64,000 nt of DNA. Source: JBMDXK01 sp048594375 (GTDB lineage Bacteria; Pseudomonadota; Alphaproteobacteria; Rhizobiales; Methylopilaceae). The notes beneath the pieces were generated by a model. The model was not told where the DNA came from. It did no database searches and worked only from the letters and a program-made list of their open reading frames with translations. The stretch spans positions 73,331 to 137,330 of the forward strand of contig JBMDXK010000041.1 of NCBI GenBank assembly GCA_048594375.1, written 5' to 3'. This document shows positions 34,206 through 43,214 of the stretch, piece by piece; within the stretch, counting starts at the first letter, position 1; each line of letters begins with the position of its first letter. The translations under genes were made by a program, and so were the position numbers.

Positions 34206-35630
34206 ATGAATGACATGCGTGCGCTGGATTATCTTTCAACCCGTGGCGAAGCGCCGGTTCTGGGTTTCACTGATGTGCTGCTGACGGGTCTTGCCCGTGA
34301 TGGCGGGTTGTATGTGCCGGAAATCTGGCCTTCTTTCAGCGCCGAAGAAATTGCGGCCTTTGCTGGAAAACCTTACAGCGCTGTTGCGCTGGCGGTGTTG
34401 CAGCGGTTTACCGGCGGTGCATTTGCCGTTGAAAAACTCAAAGCAATGGTGGATGAGGCTTATGCAACATTCAACCATCCCGCAGTAACCCCGCTGGTGC
34501 AGATTGGGGAAAATGATTTTATTCTTGAGCTGTTTCGTGGGCCTACGCTGGCGTTCAAAGATGTGGCGATGCAGCTTCTTGGGCGTCTGATGGATGCGGC
34601 TTTGGCAGAGCGTGGTCAACGTGCCACCATTGTTGCGGCAACATCGGGCGATACCGGCGGCGCGGCCATGGAAGCATTCCGCACCTGTGACCGGACGGAT
34701 GTTTTTGTGCTGTTTCCTCATGGCCGTGTAAGCGATGTACAGCGCCGCCAGATGACCACGGTTGAAGGTGACAATATTCACGCCATTGCCATTGAAGGTG
34801 ATTTTGATGATTGTCAGGCATTGGTGAAAGCCATGTTTAACGATCATGCTTTCCGTGACGGCATGGCGCTGGCGGCGGTGAATTCCATCAACTGGGCGCG
34901 GATTGCCGCGCAGATCACCTATTATTTTGTGGCGGGTGTGGCGCTGGGTGCGCCGCATCGTGCGGTGTCCTTTGTGGTGCCTACCGGCAACTTCGGCGAT
35001 ATTTTTGCCGGATGGGTGGCAAAACGCATGGGGTTACCCGTAGAACGTCTGGTGGTTGCCACCAACGCCAACGATATTCTGGCGCGGACGCTTGCTTCTG
35101 GTCATTACGATAGCCAGGGTGTGCAACCCACCACCTCGCCTTCCATGGATATTCAGATTTCTTCCAATTTCGAGCGGTTGCTGTTTGAAGTGCAAGGCCG
35201 CAACAGCAATGCGGTGCGGTTGCAAATGGAACAGCTCAAGCAGAGCGGTTCCTTCCAGTTACCGGCGGATGTTCTTGCTGATATCCGTGCGGAATTTGAT
35301 GCTGCGCGTGCGGATAATGCCGAAACAGCCGCAACCATCGGCACTGTGTTGAAAGAGACCGGCTATTTGCTGGATCCGCACACGGCTGTTGCTGTGGCGG
35401 CTGGCCGCAAATTACCCCATGACAACGCTACTCCGCGTGTTATTCTTTCAACCGCACATCCTGCAAAATTCCCCGATGCGGTGGAAGAAGCTGCCGGAAT
35501 CCGTCCACAGGTGCCGGAACATATGAGTGCTCTTTTCAGTCGGCAGGAACGCTTTAAAGTGCTGCCGAATGATTTGGCTGTGTTGCAAGCCTATGTGCGT
35601 GAACATGCGCGGATAAAATCAGGGAGCTGA
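34206..35630 (+). CDS. thrC: Threonine synthase
   Basis: This pyridoxal-phosphate enzyme turns O-phosphohomoserine into threonine. The 474-residue product is of the longer type I class. It begins DYLSTRGEAPVLGFTDVLLTGLARDGGLYVP; the PLP lysine is in GPTLAFKDVAMQ, and ATSGDTGGAAMEAF and VPTGNFGDIFAGWVAKRMGLP bind the cofactor phosphate. It lies 147 bases after surf1, so it probably has its own promoter. Confidence 0.97.
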   Translation: MNDMRALDYLSTRGEAPVLGFTDVLLTGLARDGGLYVPEIWPSFSAEEIAAFAGKPYSAVALAVLQRFTGGAFAVEKLKAMVDEAYATFNHPAVTPLVQIGENDFILELFRGPTLAFKDVAMQLLGRLMDAALAERGQRATIVAATSGDTGGAAMEAFRTCDRTDVFVLFPHGRVSDVQRRQMTTVEGDNIHAIAIEGDFDDCQALVKAMFNDHAFRDGMALAAVNSINWARIAAQITYYFVAGVALGAPHRAVSFVVPTGNFGDIFAGWVAKRMGLPVERLVVATNANDILARTLASGHYDSQGVQPTTSPSMDIQISSNFERLLFEVQGRNSNAVRLQMEQLKQSGSFQLPADVLADIRAEFDAARADNAETAATIGTVLKETGYLLDPHTAVAVAAGRKLPHDNATPRVILSTAHPAKFPDAVEEAAGIRPQVPEHMSALFSRQERFKVLPNDLAVLQAYVREHARIKSGS

Positions 35631-35773
35631 GTTCCGGCCAACGGCTTTGCCGCTTGGCGCAGCGCGGTGCGGCAAGGCAGGGAACGGGGTTACACAACAG
35701 AAATCTATAAGCGGAAGCAGGATGATATGAGAATGCTTTCGCTGTAATCACTTGAGGAATGGTATTCAACGGA

Positions 35774-37030
35774 ATGGCAATACGCATTACAACGCTGGAT
35801 AATGGGTTAACTGTTGCAACCGATGCAATGGATGAGGTTGGCACCATTGCGTTGACCGCGGTTGCAGGTTCTGGCGCCAGAGCCGAGCAAGACAACGAAC
35901 ACGGGCTGGCGCATGTGCTGGAGCATATGGCGTTTAAAGGCACCAGCCGCCGCTCCGCAGAAGATATTGCGGAAGAGATTGAACAGGTCGGCGGTGATAT
36001 CAATGCCGCAACGGGAGTTGAGCAAACTTCCTACGATATTCGCTGTCTGGCGCAGGATGTGCCGCTTGCGGTGGATATGCTGGGCGATATTCTCATTCAC
36101 CCAACATTTTCAAGCGAGGAGCTGGAACGCGAAAAGAATGTCATCACTCAGGAAATCGGCGCTATGGAAGATACGCCCGATGATCTGGTGTATGAGATGA
36201 TGCAGGGCGTGTGCTTTTCAGGGCAATCATTGGGCCGCTCCATTTTAGGCACGCCCAAAACCGTTCATGCGCTGACCCGCGATGATCTGATCCGTTTCCG
36301 TGAGCACCACTACCGCGCTGAAAACATGATTGTGAGCGCTGCCGGAGCTGTGGATCATGACGCGCTGGTGGCAGAAGTCGCGGAACACTTTGCGGCGATT
36401 GGCGGGGGCAATGCACTTACTGTAAAACCTGCCGAATGGAAAGGCGGGGAAGCGCGCGTGGAACGCGATCTGGAACAGGCGCATGTCCTTCTGGCGTTTC
36501 CGGGTCTGGCACTCAAGCACGATGGCATTTATGCGGGGCAGATTTTCACCAATATCATGGGAGGCGGCATGTCATCCCGGTTGTTCCGTGAAGTGCGCGA
36601 ACGCCGTGGGCTGGCCTATTCCATTCATAGTTTTCACTGGGCTTTCAACGATACCGGCGTGATGGGGGTCTATGCGGGTGCCAGCGAAGATGATCTGCCG
36701 GAATTGCTGGATATCATTCAGGGCGAACTTGCAAAAGCAGTAACATCGGTCACGGAACGGGAAGTGGCGCGCGCCAAAGCACAAATGCGGATGTCGCTGG
36801 AGCTTTCCCGCGAGCAGGTGGCCAACCGCGCTGAACGTCTTGCGCGCCAGTTGCAAGTGTTTGGCCGCCCGATTGACAACGCGGAAATTCTTGAACGGCT
36901 GGAAGCGATTACGATTAAAGATGTGGAAACGGCTGGCCGAACGATGTTGGAAGGGCGGTTGGCTTTGGCAGCTCTCGGCCCAATCAACGCATTGCCTGCC
37001 TTGCCGGAACACATTATAAAGAGTGCCTGA
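35774..37030 (+). CDS. M16 family zinc peptidase, processing-peptidase type
   Basis: The 418-residue protein is related to mitochondrial processing peptidase beta and to bacterial PqqL/YmxG peptidases. The inverted zinc motif HxxEH is seen as HVLEHMAFKGT, with the third ligand Glu in LEREKNVITQEIGAMEDTPDD. The C-terminal half carries the family GGGMSSRLFREVRERRGLAY region. ATG 35774 (MAIRITTLDNGL) matches homologues; ATG 35759 is an alternative with a very close GAGG. The cellular substrate is unknown. An order of thrC, M16 peptidase, acetyltransferase is common in this class. Confidence 0.93.
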   Translation: MAIRITTLDNGLTVATDAMDEVGTIALTAVAGSGARAEQDNEHGLAHVLEHMAFKGTSRRSAEDIAEEIEQVGGDINAATGVEQTSYDIRCLAQDVPLAVDMLGDILIHPTFSSEELEREKNVITQEIGAMEDTPDDLVYEMMQGVCFSGQSLGRSILGTPKTVHALTRDDLIRFREHHYRAENMIVSAAGAVDHDALVAEVAEHFAAIGGGNALTVKPAEWKGGEARVERDLEQAHVLLAFPGLALKHDGIYAGQIFTNIMGGGMSSRLFREVRERRGLAYSIHSFHWAFNDTGVMGVYAGASEDDLPELLDIIQGELAKAVTSVTEREVARAKAQMRMSLELSREQVANRAERLARQLQVFGRPIDNAEILERLEAITIKDVETAGRTMLEGRLALAALGPINALPALPEHIIKSA

Positions 37031-37069
37031 GGGCAGAAATGAAAACAGCGTTGAGCGAGGAACGCAGGA

Positions 37070-37651
37070 ATGGTATGGCCGTTTAAAGCTACCGCATCGC
37101 CTGTTGTCTTGTTTGCGGATGATGCTTATTTGCGGATTCCACAGAGCAGCGATTACGAGCAATGGCATCAGCTGCGTTCACAAAGCCGGAAGTTTCTGGA
37201 GCCGTGGGAGCCGGAATGGACGGCGGACGATCTGGCAAAAAATACCTTTGAGCAGCGTGTCTTGCGCAACCATCAGGACTACAAAAACGATACCGGCTAT
37301 GCTTTTTTTCTCTTTCGGGCGGTGGATGACGCGCTGATTGGCGGGGTGGGGCTGACAGCCGTACAACGGGGGGCTATCCAGAAAGCCACGCTGGGCTATT
37401 GGATGGGCAAGAATTTTACCAATCAGGGATGGATGAGCAAGGGTTCGTCCCGCCTGTTGGCTTATGCCTTTGAAACGCTAGCGCTGCACCGTGTAGAAGC
37501 CGCCTGTCTGCCGCATAACGAAGCGTCCATGCGCCTTTTGGAAAAAAATGGTTTTGAGCGTGAAGGCTATGCCCGTCAATATCTCTGCATTCAGGGTGAG
37601 TGGCAGGATCATGTGCTGTTTGCGCGCTTGAGACCCGATGCACATGCCTGA
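37070..37651 (+). CDS. GNAT family N-acetyltransferase, RimJ-like
   Basis: The 193-residue protein resembles ribosomal-protein N-terminal acetyltransferases of the RimJ/RimL group. The acetyl-CoA fold includes LRIPQSSDYEQWHQLR at the N-terminus, GVGLTAVQRGAIQKATLGYWMGKNF, the GxGxxS-like turn NQGWMSKGSSRLLAYAFE, and the C-terminal HRVEAACLPHNEASMRLLEKNGF and EGYARQYL. It probably acetylates protein N-termini, but small-molecule substrates are possible. GCAGG precedes the start at 37070. It lies 39 bases after the M16 gene, likely the same unit. Confidence 0.9.
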   Translation: MVWPFKATASPVVLFADDAYLRIPQSSDYEQWHQLRSQSRKFLEPWEPEWTADDLAKNTFEQRVLRNHQDYKNDTGYAFFLFRAVDDALIGGVGLTAVQRGAIQKATLGYWMGKNFTNQGWMSKGSSRLLAYAFETLALHRVEAACLPHNEASMRLLEKNGFEREGYARQYLCIQGEWQDHVLFARLRPDAHA

Positions 37652-37779
37652 ATGCCATTGCCAAAGCTGTGCAGGAAGCTGCCAGTTGCTTTTGGTTAAG
37701 AACGGAATGTGCTAGCGTGCAGGGGTTATTGGAACAAGAGATTCTCTGTTCCAGTCTCAGGAAATGCAAAAATAAAAGC

Positions 37780-37820
37780 AAAAAAATTAAAAAAACCTTA
37801 AAAGGCTTGCTACAAGCCTT
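37780..37820 (-). terminator. Minus-strand terminator without an annotated gene
   Basis: On the minus strand AAGGCTTG, TAG and CAAGCCTT form a perfect 8-bp stem followed by TTTTAAGGTTTTTTTAATTTTTTT. No minus-strand gene ends here, so the transcript it terminates would be an unannotated RNA starting upstream, between here and about 37950, or antisense to the next gene. Confidence 0.55.
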
Positions 37821-37950
37821 CTCCAAGGGTACGGGTATCAGGTAGAGTCCGCTGACAAGCCAAAAGCTGGCAGAGGATGAGTTGCCAAAGAGCGTGAGCC
37901 AATCTTTTTGTAGAAAGACAAGCAACGTTTTGGGCAGGTTGGGAGAGATA

Positions 37951-40884
37951 ATGTTGCGTCTTATCCGGCTTTTATGCGCGGTATGTCTCATGATGCTCTG
38001 TGTTGGGAGCATGGTAAAACACGCCAATGCTCTTGATGCGATTATGATTCCCCCCAACGCTGGCGCAATTGATCTTACCCGTGCTGTAGAGCGTTTTCCC
38101 AATGAAGGTGACCGGATTCAGGTCACAACCCTGCCCGGAAGCGATGGCATTATCCGCCGCATTGAAGTGCGTGCTAGCCAGCCCGGCACCAAGCCGACAT
38201 GGGTGGTGTTTGCGCTCACCAACGATTCCGATCAGCAAATGGACAGGCTGCTTGTTGCCCCCCATTACCGCCTTGTGGGTTCCGGTGTCATCTGGCCGGA
38301 TCTTGGCTCACGCCGTGTGGTTGACCTGACCGCCAGTCAGGGTTTGCGCCCTGAACGGGAAGCAAACCGGCAAGCCGATGTGTTTCTTGTGACCATTGAT
38401 CCCGGTGCCACGGTAACCTTTGTGGCGGAACTTGCGTCTCCCAATCTGCCGCAGCTTTATCTCTGGCAGCCGGAAGCCTACAAGGATAGCGTCAACGATC
38501 TGACCCTTTATAAAGGGATTGTGCTTGGAATTGCAGGACTTCTGGCCTTTATTCTCACCATTGTTTTTGTGGTGAAAGGCTCGATCATGTTTCCGGCTGC
38601 CGCTGCTTTGGCATGGGCGGCACTGGCGTGGCTTTCCATTGATTTCGGCTTCTGGAACCAGCTTTTCGCACTTGATTCCACCCGTGACGGGGTCTATCGC
38701 GCGGCAGCAGAAGCATCGCTGGTGGCGACATTGATCGTGTTTCTGGTGGCCTATCTTGATTTGAAACAATGGCATGTGCGCGTCAACCATGTGGCCACGG
38801 CGTGGTTGATTGCCATGGCCGCGCTGGCAGGGCTGGCAATTATTGATGCGCCGATGGCCGCAGGAATCGCGCGCCTTTCCATGGGGCTCATTGCGGTGTT
38901 CGGGTTCGGCGTCATTATCTGGCTGGCGTTTCATGGCTTTGACCGCGCGGTTATGCTCATTCCCACATGGTTTTTGCTGGTGGTCTGGGTGGGTGCGGCC
39001 GCGCTCACAGTTTCCGGTGTGGTCACAACCGATATTGTTTCGCCAGCGCTGGTGGGCGGTCTGGTGCTGATAATTCTGCTGATTGGCTTTACTGTCATGC
39101 AGCACGCCTTTGCCGGAGCGGGTCTTGCAGCGGGGTTGGGTTCCGATCAGGAACGGCGTGCTTTGGCGATGTCTGGCTGCGGCGATATTGTCTGGGATTG
39201 GGATGTTGTCTCTGATGAAATCCACGTCTCCCAAGAACTGGAAATGCTGCTGGGGTTGAAAAAGGGCGCCTTGCAAAGCAGTGCGGCATCATGGCTTGAT
39301 GTGCTTCATGCTTCCGACCGCGATCGTTTCAAAGCCTCGCTCGATGCGCTGGTTTCGGAGCGGCGGGGGCGGCTTTCCGAACAATTCCGTTTTCGCGCTC
39401 AGGACGGGCATTATCATTGGCTTTTACTGCGCGCCCGCCCTGTGCTGGCACCTCACGGCGAAGTGATCCGCTGTGCGGGAACGCTCCTTGATGTCACCGA
39501 CTCCCGCAACGCCGAAGAGCGTCTTTTGCACAACGCGGTGCATGATAACCTGACAGGCTTGCCCAACCGCGAACTTTATCTTGACCGGCTGGAAGCGGCC
39601 ATTGCCATTGCAAAGCAGGAAGATGGCGTCAAGCCTACCGTTATCACTTTTGATCTGGACGGCTATAAAAAAGTCAATGAAGCTGTTGGTTTAACGGTTG
39701 GCGATACAATCCTGCTTACCATTGTACGCCGGGTTAACAAGCTGATGAAAGAACAGGATTCGCTGGCACGTCTGGGCGGCGATCAGTTCGGCATTATTCT
39801 TGTATCGGAAGCCAATCCCGACCGGATCACAGACTTTGCCAACCAGTTGCGCAAAGCCATTCGTGCGCCCATCACATTTGCTGGAAGGGAAATTATCCTC
39901 ACCGCATCCGTGGGTGTGTGGCTTTATGACAGCAACATGACCGGCCCCCGTGAGGATATTCTGCGCAATGCCGAAGTGGCGATGTTCCATGCCAAGCGCG
40001 GCGGTGGTGACCACATTGAAGTGTTCAAGCAAACCATGCGCGCGGCTAAAACAGAACGGATTCTGGTGGAAAGCGATCTGCGCCGTGCGCTGGAACGCAA
40101 TGAACTCAAGGTGCTGTATCAGCCCGTGGTGCGTCTGGAAGACCGTTCCATCGCCGGATTTGAAGCATTGCTGCGCTGGGATCATCCGCGCTATGGCCGT
40201 CGTCCACCGGCAGAGTTTATTTCCATTGCGGAAGAAAGCGGCCTGATTATTGAATTTGGCGCCTTTGTCATGGAACAGGCCGCAGCGCGGCTTTCCCGCT
40301 GGCAGCGTGCCTTGCCCCTTGATCCACCTCTGTTTGTAACCGTCAATATTTCTTCCAACCAGTTCATTCGTCAGAATTTGGTGCATGATGTAAAGAGTGT
40401 GCTGGCGCGGCATATGCTAGCGCGGGGATCGCTCAAACTGGAGTTGACCGAAAGCACCGTCATGCAAAATCCCGAACATGCGGTGTATATGCTCAACAAA
40501 CTGCGCGAAGCGGGTGTGGGTCTGGCGCTGGATGATTTTGGTACGGGGTACTCATCGCTGGCGCATTTGCAGCGTTTCCCGCTGGATATTCTCAAAATTG
40601 ACCGCAGCTTTGTGAAAGCCAACGGCAAGGTAAATCGTCCGCTGATCTTGCGCGCTATTATCCAGCTTGGCACAGACATGGGTCTGGATGTGGTGGCGGA
40701 AGGTGCCGAAACAGATTCCGATGCCGTTGAACTGTATCAAATGGGCTGCCAGTTTGCCCAAGGTTGGGCTTTCGGCCATCCGGTGAGTGCGGAAGATGCA
40801 GAAAAACTGCTTGGCATTGCGCCGCCCGATTCAGGCGGTGCCGCGCGACGGTTGATGGGCGGTGTGTTGCGCACCGGGCGTTAA
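37951..40884 (+). CDS. Membrane-bound c-di-GMP protein: 7TM sensor, PAS, degenerate GGDEF, EAL
   Basis: The 977-residue protein has a signal peptide (ending near ANA), a periplasmic domain of about 170 residues of the 7TMR-DISM type, about seven membrane spans (roughly residues 200-385), a PAS domain with PAC (roughly 400-510), then GGDEF and EAL domains. The GGDEF site reads GGDQF, so diguanylate cyclase activity is doubtful; HDNLTGLPNRELYL and FDLDGYKKVNE are intact. The EAL domain has FEALLRW, LDDFGTGYSSLAHL, ILKIDRSFV and VAEGAET, so phosphodiesterase activity is expected. ATG 37951 has GGGAG seven bases upstream and is preferred to the earlier in-frame start at 37882, which is followed by residues unlike a signal. 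It probably regulates motility, given the PilZ receptor at 53 kb. Confidence 0.93.
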   Translation: MLRLIRLLCAVCLMMLCVGSMVKHANALDAIMIPPNAGAIDLTRAVERFPNEGDRIQVTTLPGSDGIIRRIEVRASQPGTKPTWVVFALTNDSDQQMDRLLVAPHYRLVGSGVIWPDLGSRRVVDLTASQGLRPEREANRQADVFLVTIDPGATVTFVAELASPNLPQLYLWQPEAYKDSVNDLTLYKGIVLGIAGLLAFILTIVFVVKGSIMFPAAAALAWAALAWLSIDFGFWNQLFALDSTRDGVYRAAAEASLVATLIVFLVAYLDLKQWHVRVNHVATAWLIAMAALAGLAIIDAPMAAGIARLSMGLIAVFGFGVIIWLAFHGFDRAVMLIPTWFLLVVWVGAAALTVSGVVTTDIVSPALVGGLVLIILLIGFTVMQHAFAGAGLAAGLGSDQERRALAMSGCGDIVWDWDVVSDEIHVSQELEMLLGLKKGALQSSAASWLDVLHASDRDRFKASLDALVSERRGRLSEQFRFRAQDGHYHWLLLRARPVLAPHGEVIRCAGTLLDVTDSRNAEERLLHNAVHDNLTGLPNRELYLDRLEAAIAIAKQEDGVKPTVITFDLDGYKKVNEAVGLTVGDTILLTIVRRVNKLMKEQDSLARLGGDQFGIILVSEANPDRITDFANQLRKAIRAPITFAGREIILTASVGVWLYDSNMTGPREDILRNAEVAMFHAKRGGGDHIEVFKQTMRAAKTERILVESDLRRALERNELKVLYQPVVRLEDRSIAGFEALLRWDHPRYGRRPPAEFISIAEESGLIIEFGAFVMEQAAARLSRWQRALPLDPPLFVTVNISSNQFIRQNLVHDVKSVLARHMLARGSLKLELTESTVMQNPEHAVYMLNKLREAGVGLALDDFGTGYSSLAHLQRFPLDILKIDRSFVKANGKVNRPLILRAIIQLGTDMGLDVVAEGAETDSDAVELYQMGCQFAQGWAFGHPVSAEDAEKLLGIAPPDSGGAARRLMGGVLRTGR

Positions 40885-40942
40885 AAGCCAGTTTTTTTGC
40901 GCATTTCTATTGGGGCAGTTTATGCTTTATGGAAATTCAGCA

Positions 40943-41338
40943 TTAAAGAAGCTGTGTAGCGTGTCCTTGATCTGCGATTAATGCAACAGCTTGTTTATCA
41001 AACGATACAAACGTCTCACCACCGAGCCAATTGCCTTCATAAGCCATGATGCCATCGGCAAAATCACCACCCGTTTCAAGAATGGCAAGCCCCGCTTCAA
41101 CGGCAGGGCGGTTTATAACCACATTGCCAGTATTCAATAAATCACGGATTGTTTGGGCAACATCTTCTTTTGGTAATTTTGCACCACGGCGTAAAATCCA
41201 CACCAGTTCACAAAGACATGGCGTTGAAATCGCAATGAGCGATGCCTTTTTCAATAGGGTACTGGCAGCTCTCGCCTGTTGAGGATCGTCTTGCAAAACT
41301 GCACGAACCAGTACATTTGTATCAACGGAAATCTTCAT
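40943..41338 (-). CDS. VapC-like PIN domain ribonuclease toxin
   Basis: The 131-residue PIN-domain protein carries the four acidic residues expected of a metal-dependent RNase: Asp6 (SVDTNVLVRA), Glu44 (CLCELVW), Asp95 (FADGIMA) and Asp114 (SFDKQ). It is the toxin of a type II toxin-antitoxin pair, likely cleaving RNA or tRNA; the target is unknown. The start overlaps the stop of the antitoxin gene by one base (TAATG), giving coupled translation. It lies 58 bases from the GGDEF-EAL gene, tail to tail. Confidence 0.93.
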   Translation of the reverse strand: MKISVDTNVLVRAVLQDDPQQARAASTLLKKASLIAISTPCLCELVWILRRGAKLPKEDVAQTIRDLLNTGNVVINRPAVEAGLAILETGGDFADGIMAYEGNWLGGETFVSFDKQAVALIADQGHATQLL

Positions 41339-41586
41339 TATTCACCCGCCCAGCCGGATGCGATGATGTCGTCCATTTCTGCAAGGGTTAACGGCTTTTT
41401 TACCTTGCCCGCGTGCCGACCAATGAAATTTTCAATAGTGCCAGTTGGTTGTGCAGCCCTTAGCCGCAATTCCCCATTCGGCAACTTATCAAATTCAACC
41501 CGCTCGCCGGGCTTAATACCAAGATGTTGCAACAAATCCCGCTTAAGCGTAATTTGTCCTTTCATCGTAACCGCTAATGATGCCAT
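41338..41586 (-). CDS. AbrB/MazE-type antitoxin of the VapC-like toxin
   Basis: The 82-residue protein has an N-terminal SpoVT/AbrB DNA-binding domain (VTMKGQITLKRDLLQHLGIKPGERVEFD). The C-terminal tail, with the short helix LTLAEMDDIIASGWAGE, would bind the toxin. Such antitoxins repress their own promoter. A perfect inverted repeat lies upstream at 41624-41651, matching that role. The stop overlaps the toxin start as TAATG. Confidence 0.92.
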   Translation of the reverse strand: MASLAVTMKGQITLKRDLLQHLGIKPGERVEFDKLPNGELRLRAAQPTGTIENFIGRHAGKVKKPLTLAEMDDIIASGWAGE

Positions 41587-41623
41587 AAAAAGCCCCTTTC
41601 ATTGAACGTACCCTATCAGAATA

Positions 41624-41651
41624 GAAAGTAATTGAAATAAGCATTACTTTC
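41624..41651 (-). promoter_or_regulatory. Operator-promoter of the toxin-antitoxin pair
   Basis: GAAAGTAAT and ATTACTTTC are perfect 9-base inverted arms with a 10-base spacer, 38 bases before the antitoxin ATG. On the minus strand TTGAAA, 17 bases and TACTTT overlap it as a possible promoter. The arrangement suits autoregulation by the antitoxin. Confidence 0.62.
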
Positions 41652-41738
41652 AAGAGTACTATAGGGAGCTCTATAGCGCAATGATGAGCCTATGCTGTAA
41701 ATCAGTGCGCTATATCAAATAAAACGGGAGCAAGCTCC

Positions 41739-42917
41739 TTAAATATTTTCCAGAGCCTGAGCCAGATCGTTGATAAGATCTTGCGCGTCTTCAAGGCCGA
41801 TGGACAACCGCAACATGCCGTCTGTAATGCCCAGTTCGGCGCGGGCTTCAGCCCCCATGCGCATATGGGTGGTGGTGGCCGGATGGGTAATCAGGCTTTT
41901 GGCATCGCCCAGATTGTTGGAAACTTTGACAATCTCCAACGCTTTGCCAAAGCGGAACGCACCTTCTTTGCCGCCTTTCACTTCAAACGCCACCATGGTG
42001 CCGCCGCCGGTCATCTGGCTTTTGGCCAGTGCATATTGCGGATGATCCTTGCGGAACGGATAAAGCACGCGGTTGACCTGTGGCAGGTCAGCCAGAGCGT
42101 CCGCAACGGTTGCGGCATTGCTGGCCTGTTGTTTTACGCGCAAGGGCAGGGTTTCAAGGCTTTTCACCATCACCCAGGCATTAAACGCACTGAGAGTGGG
42201 GCCGGTTTGGCGGAAGAAGGTTTGCAGCTCGCCAGTGATAAATTCTTTTTTGCCCAGCACAATTCCGCCAAGACAACGCCCCTGACCATCAATGTGCTTG
42301 GTGGCAGAATAAATCACAATATCTGCGCCCAGCTCCAAAGGTTTCTGGAACACCGGCGTGGCAAACACGTTGTCCACAATCACCTGAATGCCATGGGCGT
42401 GGGCAAGATCACAAATGGCTTTCAGGTCAAGAACATCAAGCTTGGGGTTGGTGGGGCTTTCAAGGAAAAACACCTTTGTTTCTGGCCGTATGGCCTGTTC
42501 CCATGAATGCAGGTCAAGACCATCCACCAGCGTGGATTCCACCCCGTAGCGGGGCAAGAATGTCTCGATAATATAGCGGCAGGAACCAAACCCCGCTTTG
42601 GGTGTCACCACGTGATCGCCTGCGCGCACCAGCGCCATCAAGGCACCTGTAACGGCAGCCATGCCGGTGGCGGCAGCGCGTGCAGCTTCCGCACCTTCCA
42701 TGAGCGCCATACGGTTTTCAAACAGGGTGACCGTGGGGTTATCAAAGCGGGAATAGGTATAGCCGCCTTCCTGATCCAGAAAGCGGCGTTCGGCTTGCTC
42801 CATGGAGTCATAGACAAAGCCTTGGGTTAGAAACAAGGCTTCGGAGGTTTCGCCAAATTGCGAACGCTCATGGCAATCGTGCAGCAGACGGGTTTGCAGG
42901 GAGTGTTTTTCAGACAT
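41739..42917 (-). CDS. metZ: O-succinylhomoserine sulfhydrylase
   Basis: This PLP enzyme makes homocysteine directly from O-succinylhomoserine and sulfide. The 392-residue protein has the Cys/Met-metabolism fold: SEALFLTQGFVYDSMEQAERRF, YTYSRFDNPTV, and the PLP lysine in IYSATKHIDGQGRCLGG. The C-terminal half ends HPATTTHMRMGAEARAELGI and LRLSIGLED. The riboswitch upstream binds S-adenosylmethionine, the end product, confirming its place in methionine synthesis. AAGG lies eight bases before the ATG. Confidence 0.95.
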   Translation of the reverse strand: MSEKHSLQTRLLHDCHERSQFGETSEALFLTQGFVYDSMEQAERRFLDQEGGYTYSRFDNPTVTLFENRMALMEGAEAARAAATGMAAVTGALMALVRAGDHVVTPKAGFGSCRYIIETFLPRYGVESTLVDGLDLHSWEQAIRPETKVFFLESPTNPKLDVLDLKAICDLAHAHGIQVIVDNVFATPVFQKPLELGADIVIYSATKHIDGQGRCLGGIVLGKKEFITGELQTFFRQTGPTLSAFNAWVMVKSLETLPLRVKQQASNAATVADALADLPQVNRVLYPFRKDHPQYALAKSQMTGGGTMVAFEVKGGKEGAFRFGKALEIVKVSNNLGDAKSLITHPATTTHMRMGAEARAELGITDGMLRLSIGLEDAQDLINDLAQALENI

Positions 42918-42974
42918 AGGACACCTTTTTTAAGAAAGGGCCTGAGGCATACGGCGCGGTAGCGTTTCCGTTCA

Positions 42975-43040
42975 CCCCGGCCTTTTAGCATTTTTTGGTC
43001 AGCGTGGTTGCAAGCTGGCCGGCTTCAAATGACCACGCAT
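42975..43040 (-). promoter_or_regulatory. SAM-II riboswitch controlling metZ
   Basis: On the minus strand GCGTGG pairs with CCACGC (P1), and CCGGCC in the loop pairs with GGCCGG in the 3' tail, giving the SAM-II pseudoknot. The family consensus pieces TCATTTGA, GCTTGCA and TGCTAAAAGG are all present in order. It lies about 60 bases before metZ, and the predicted transcription start falls at its 5' end. Binding of S-adenosylmethionine should lower metZ expression. A CCTTT and AAAGG hairpin downstream covers the metZ Shine-Dalgarno. Confidence 0.88.
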
Positions 43041-43044
43041 GTTA

Positions 43045-43072
43045 TTTATGGCAATCGCGGTGCGCTCGTCAA
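43045..43072 (-). promoter_or_regulatory. Promoter of the metZ riboswitch transcript
   Basis: TTGACG, 16 bases and CATAAA on the minus strand; the transcript would start near 43038, at the first base pairs of the riboswitch. Confidence 0.5.
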
Positions 43073-43214
43073 GGCCAAGATGCCTGCCACAAGCCGTAAG
43101 AATGGCGTTATTCTGGTGAAAAGATACCGCAAGGAAAAGGCAGATCAAGGATAAAGCTTGATCGAGCGGCCATATTCAGGCAAGAAAAAACAGTATTTTC
43201 TTGAGGGGGAATGA

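Noticed and set aside
37416..38102. Minus-strand frame spanning the gap before the GGDEF-EAL gene
   Set aside because: No start site or family, and it crosses two real plus-strand genes.
38308..39276. Minus-strand frame inside the GGDEF-EAL gene
   Set aside because: Antisense to the membrane and sensor part; Gln/His-rich composition, no domain.
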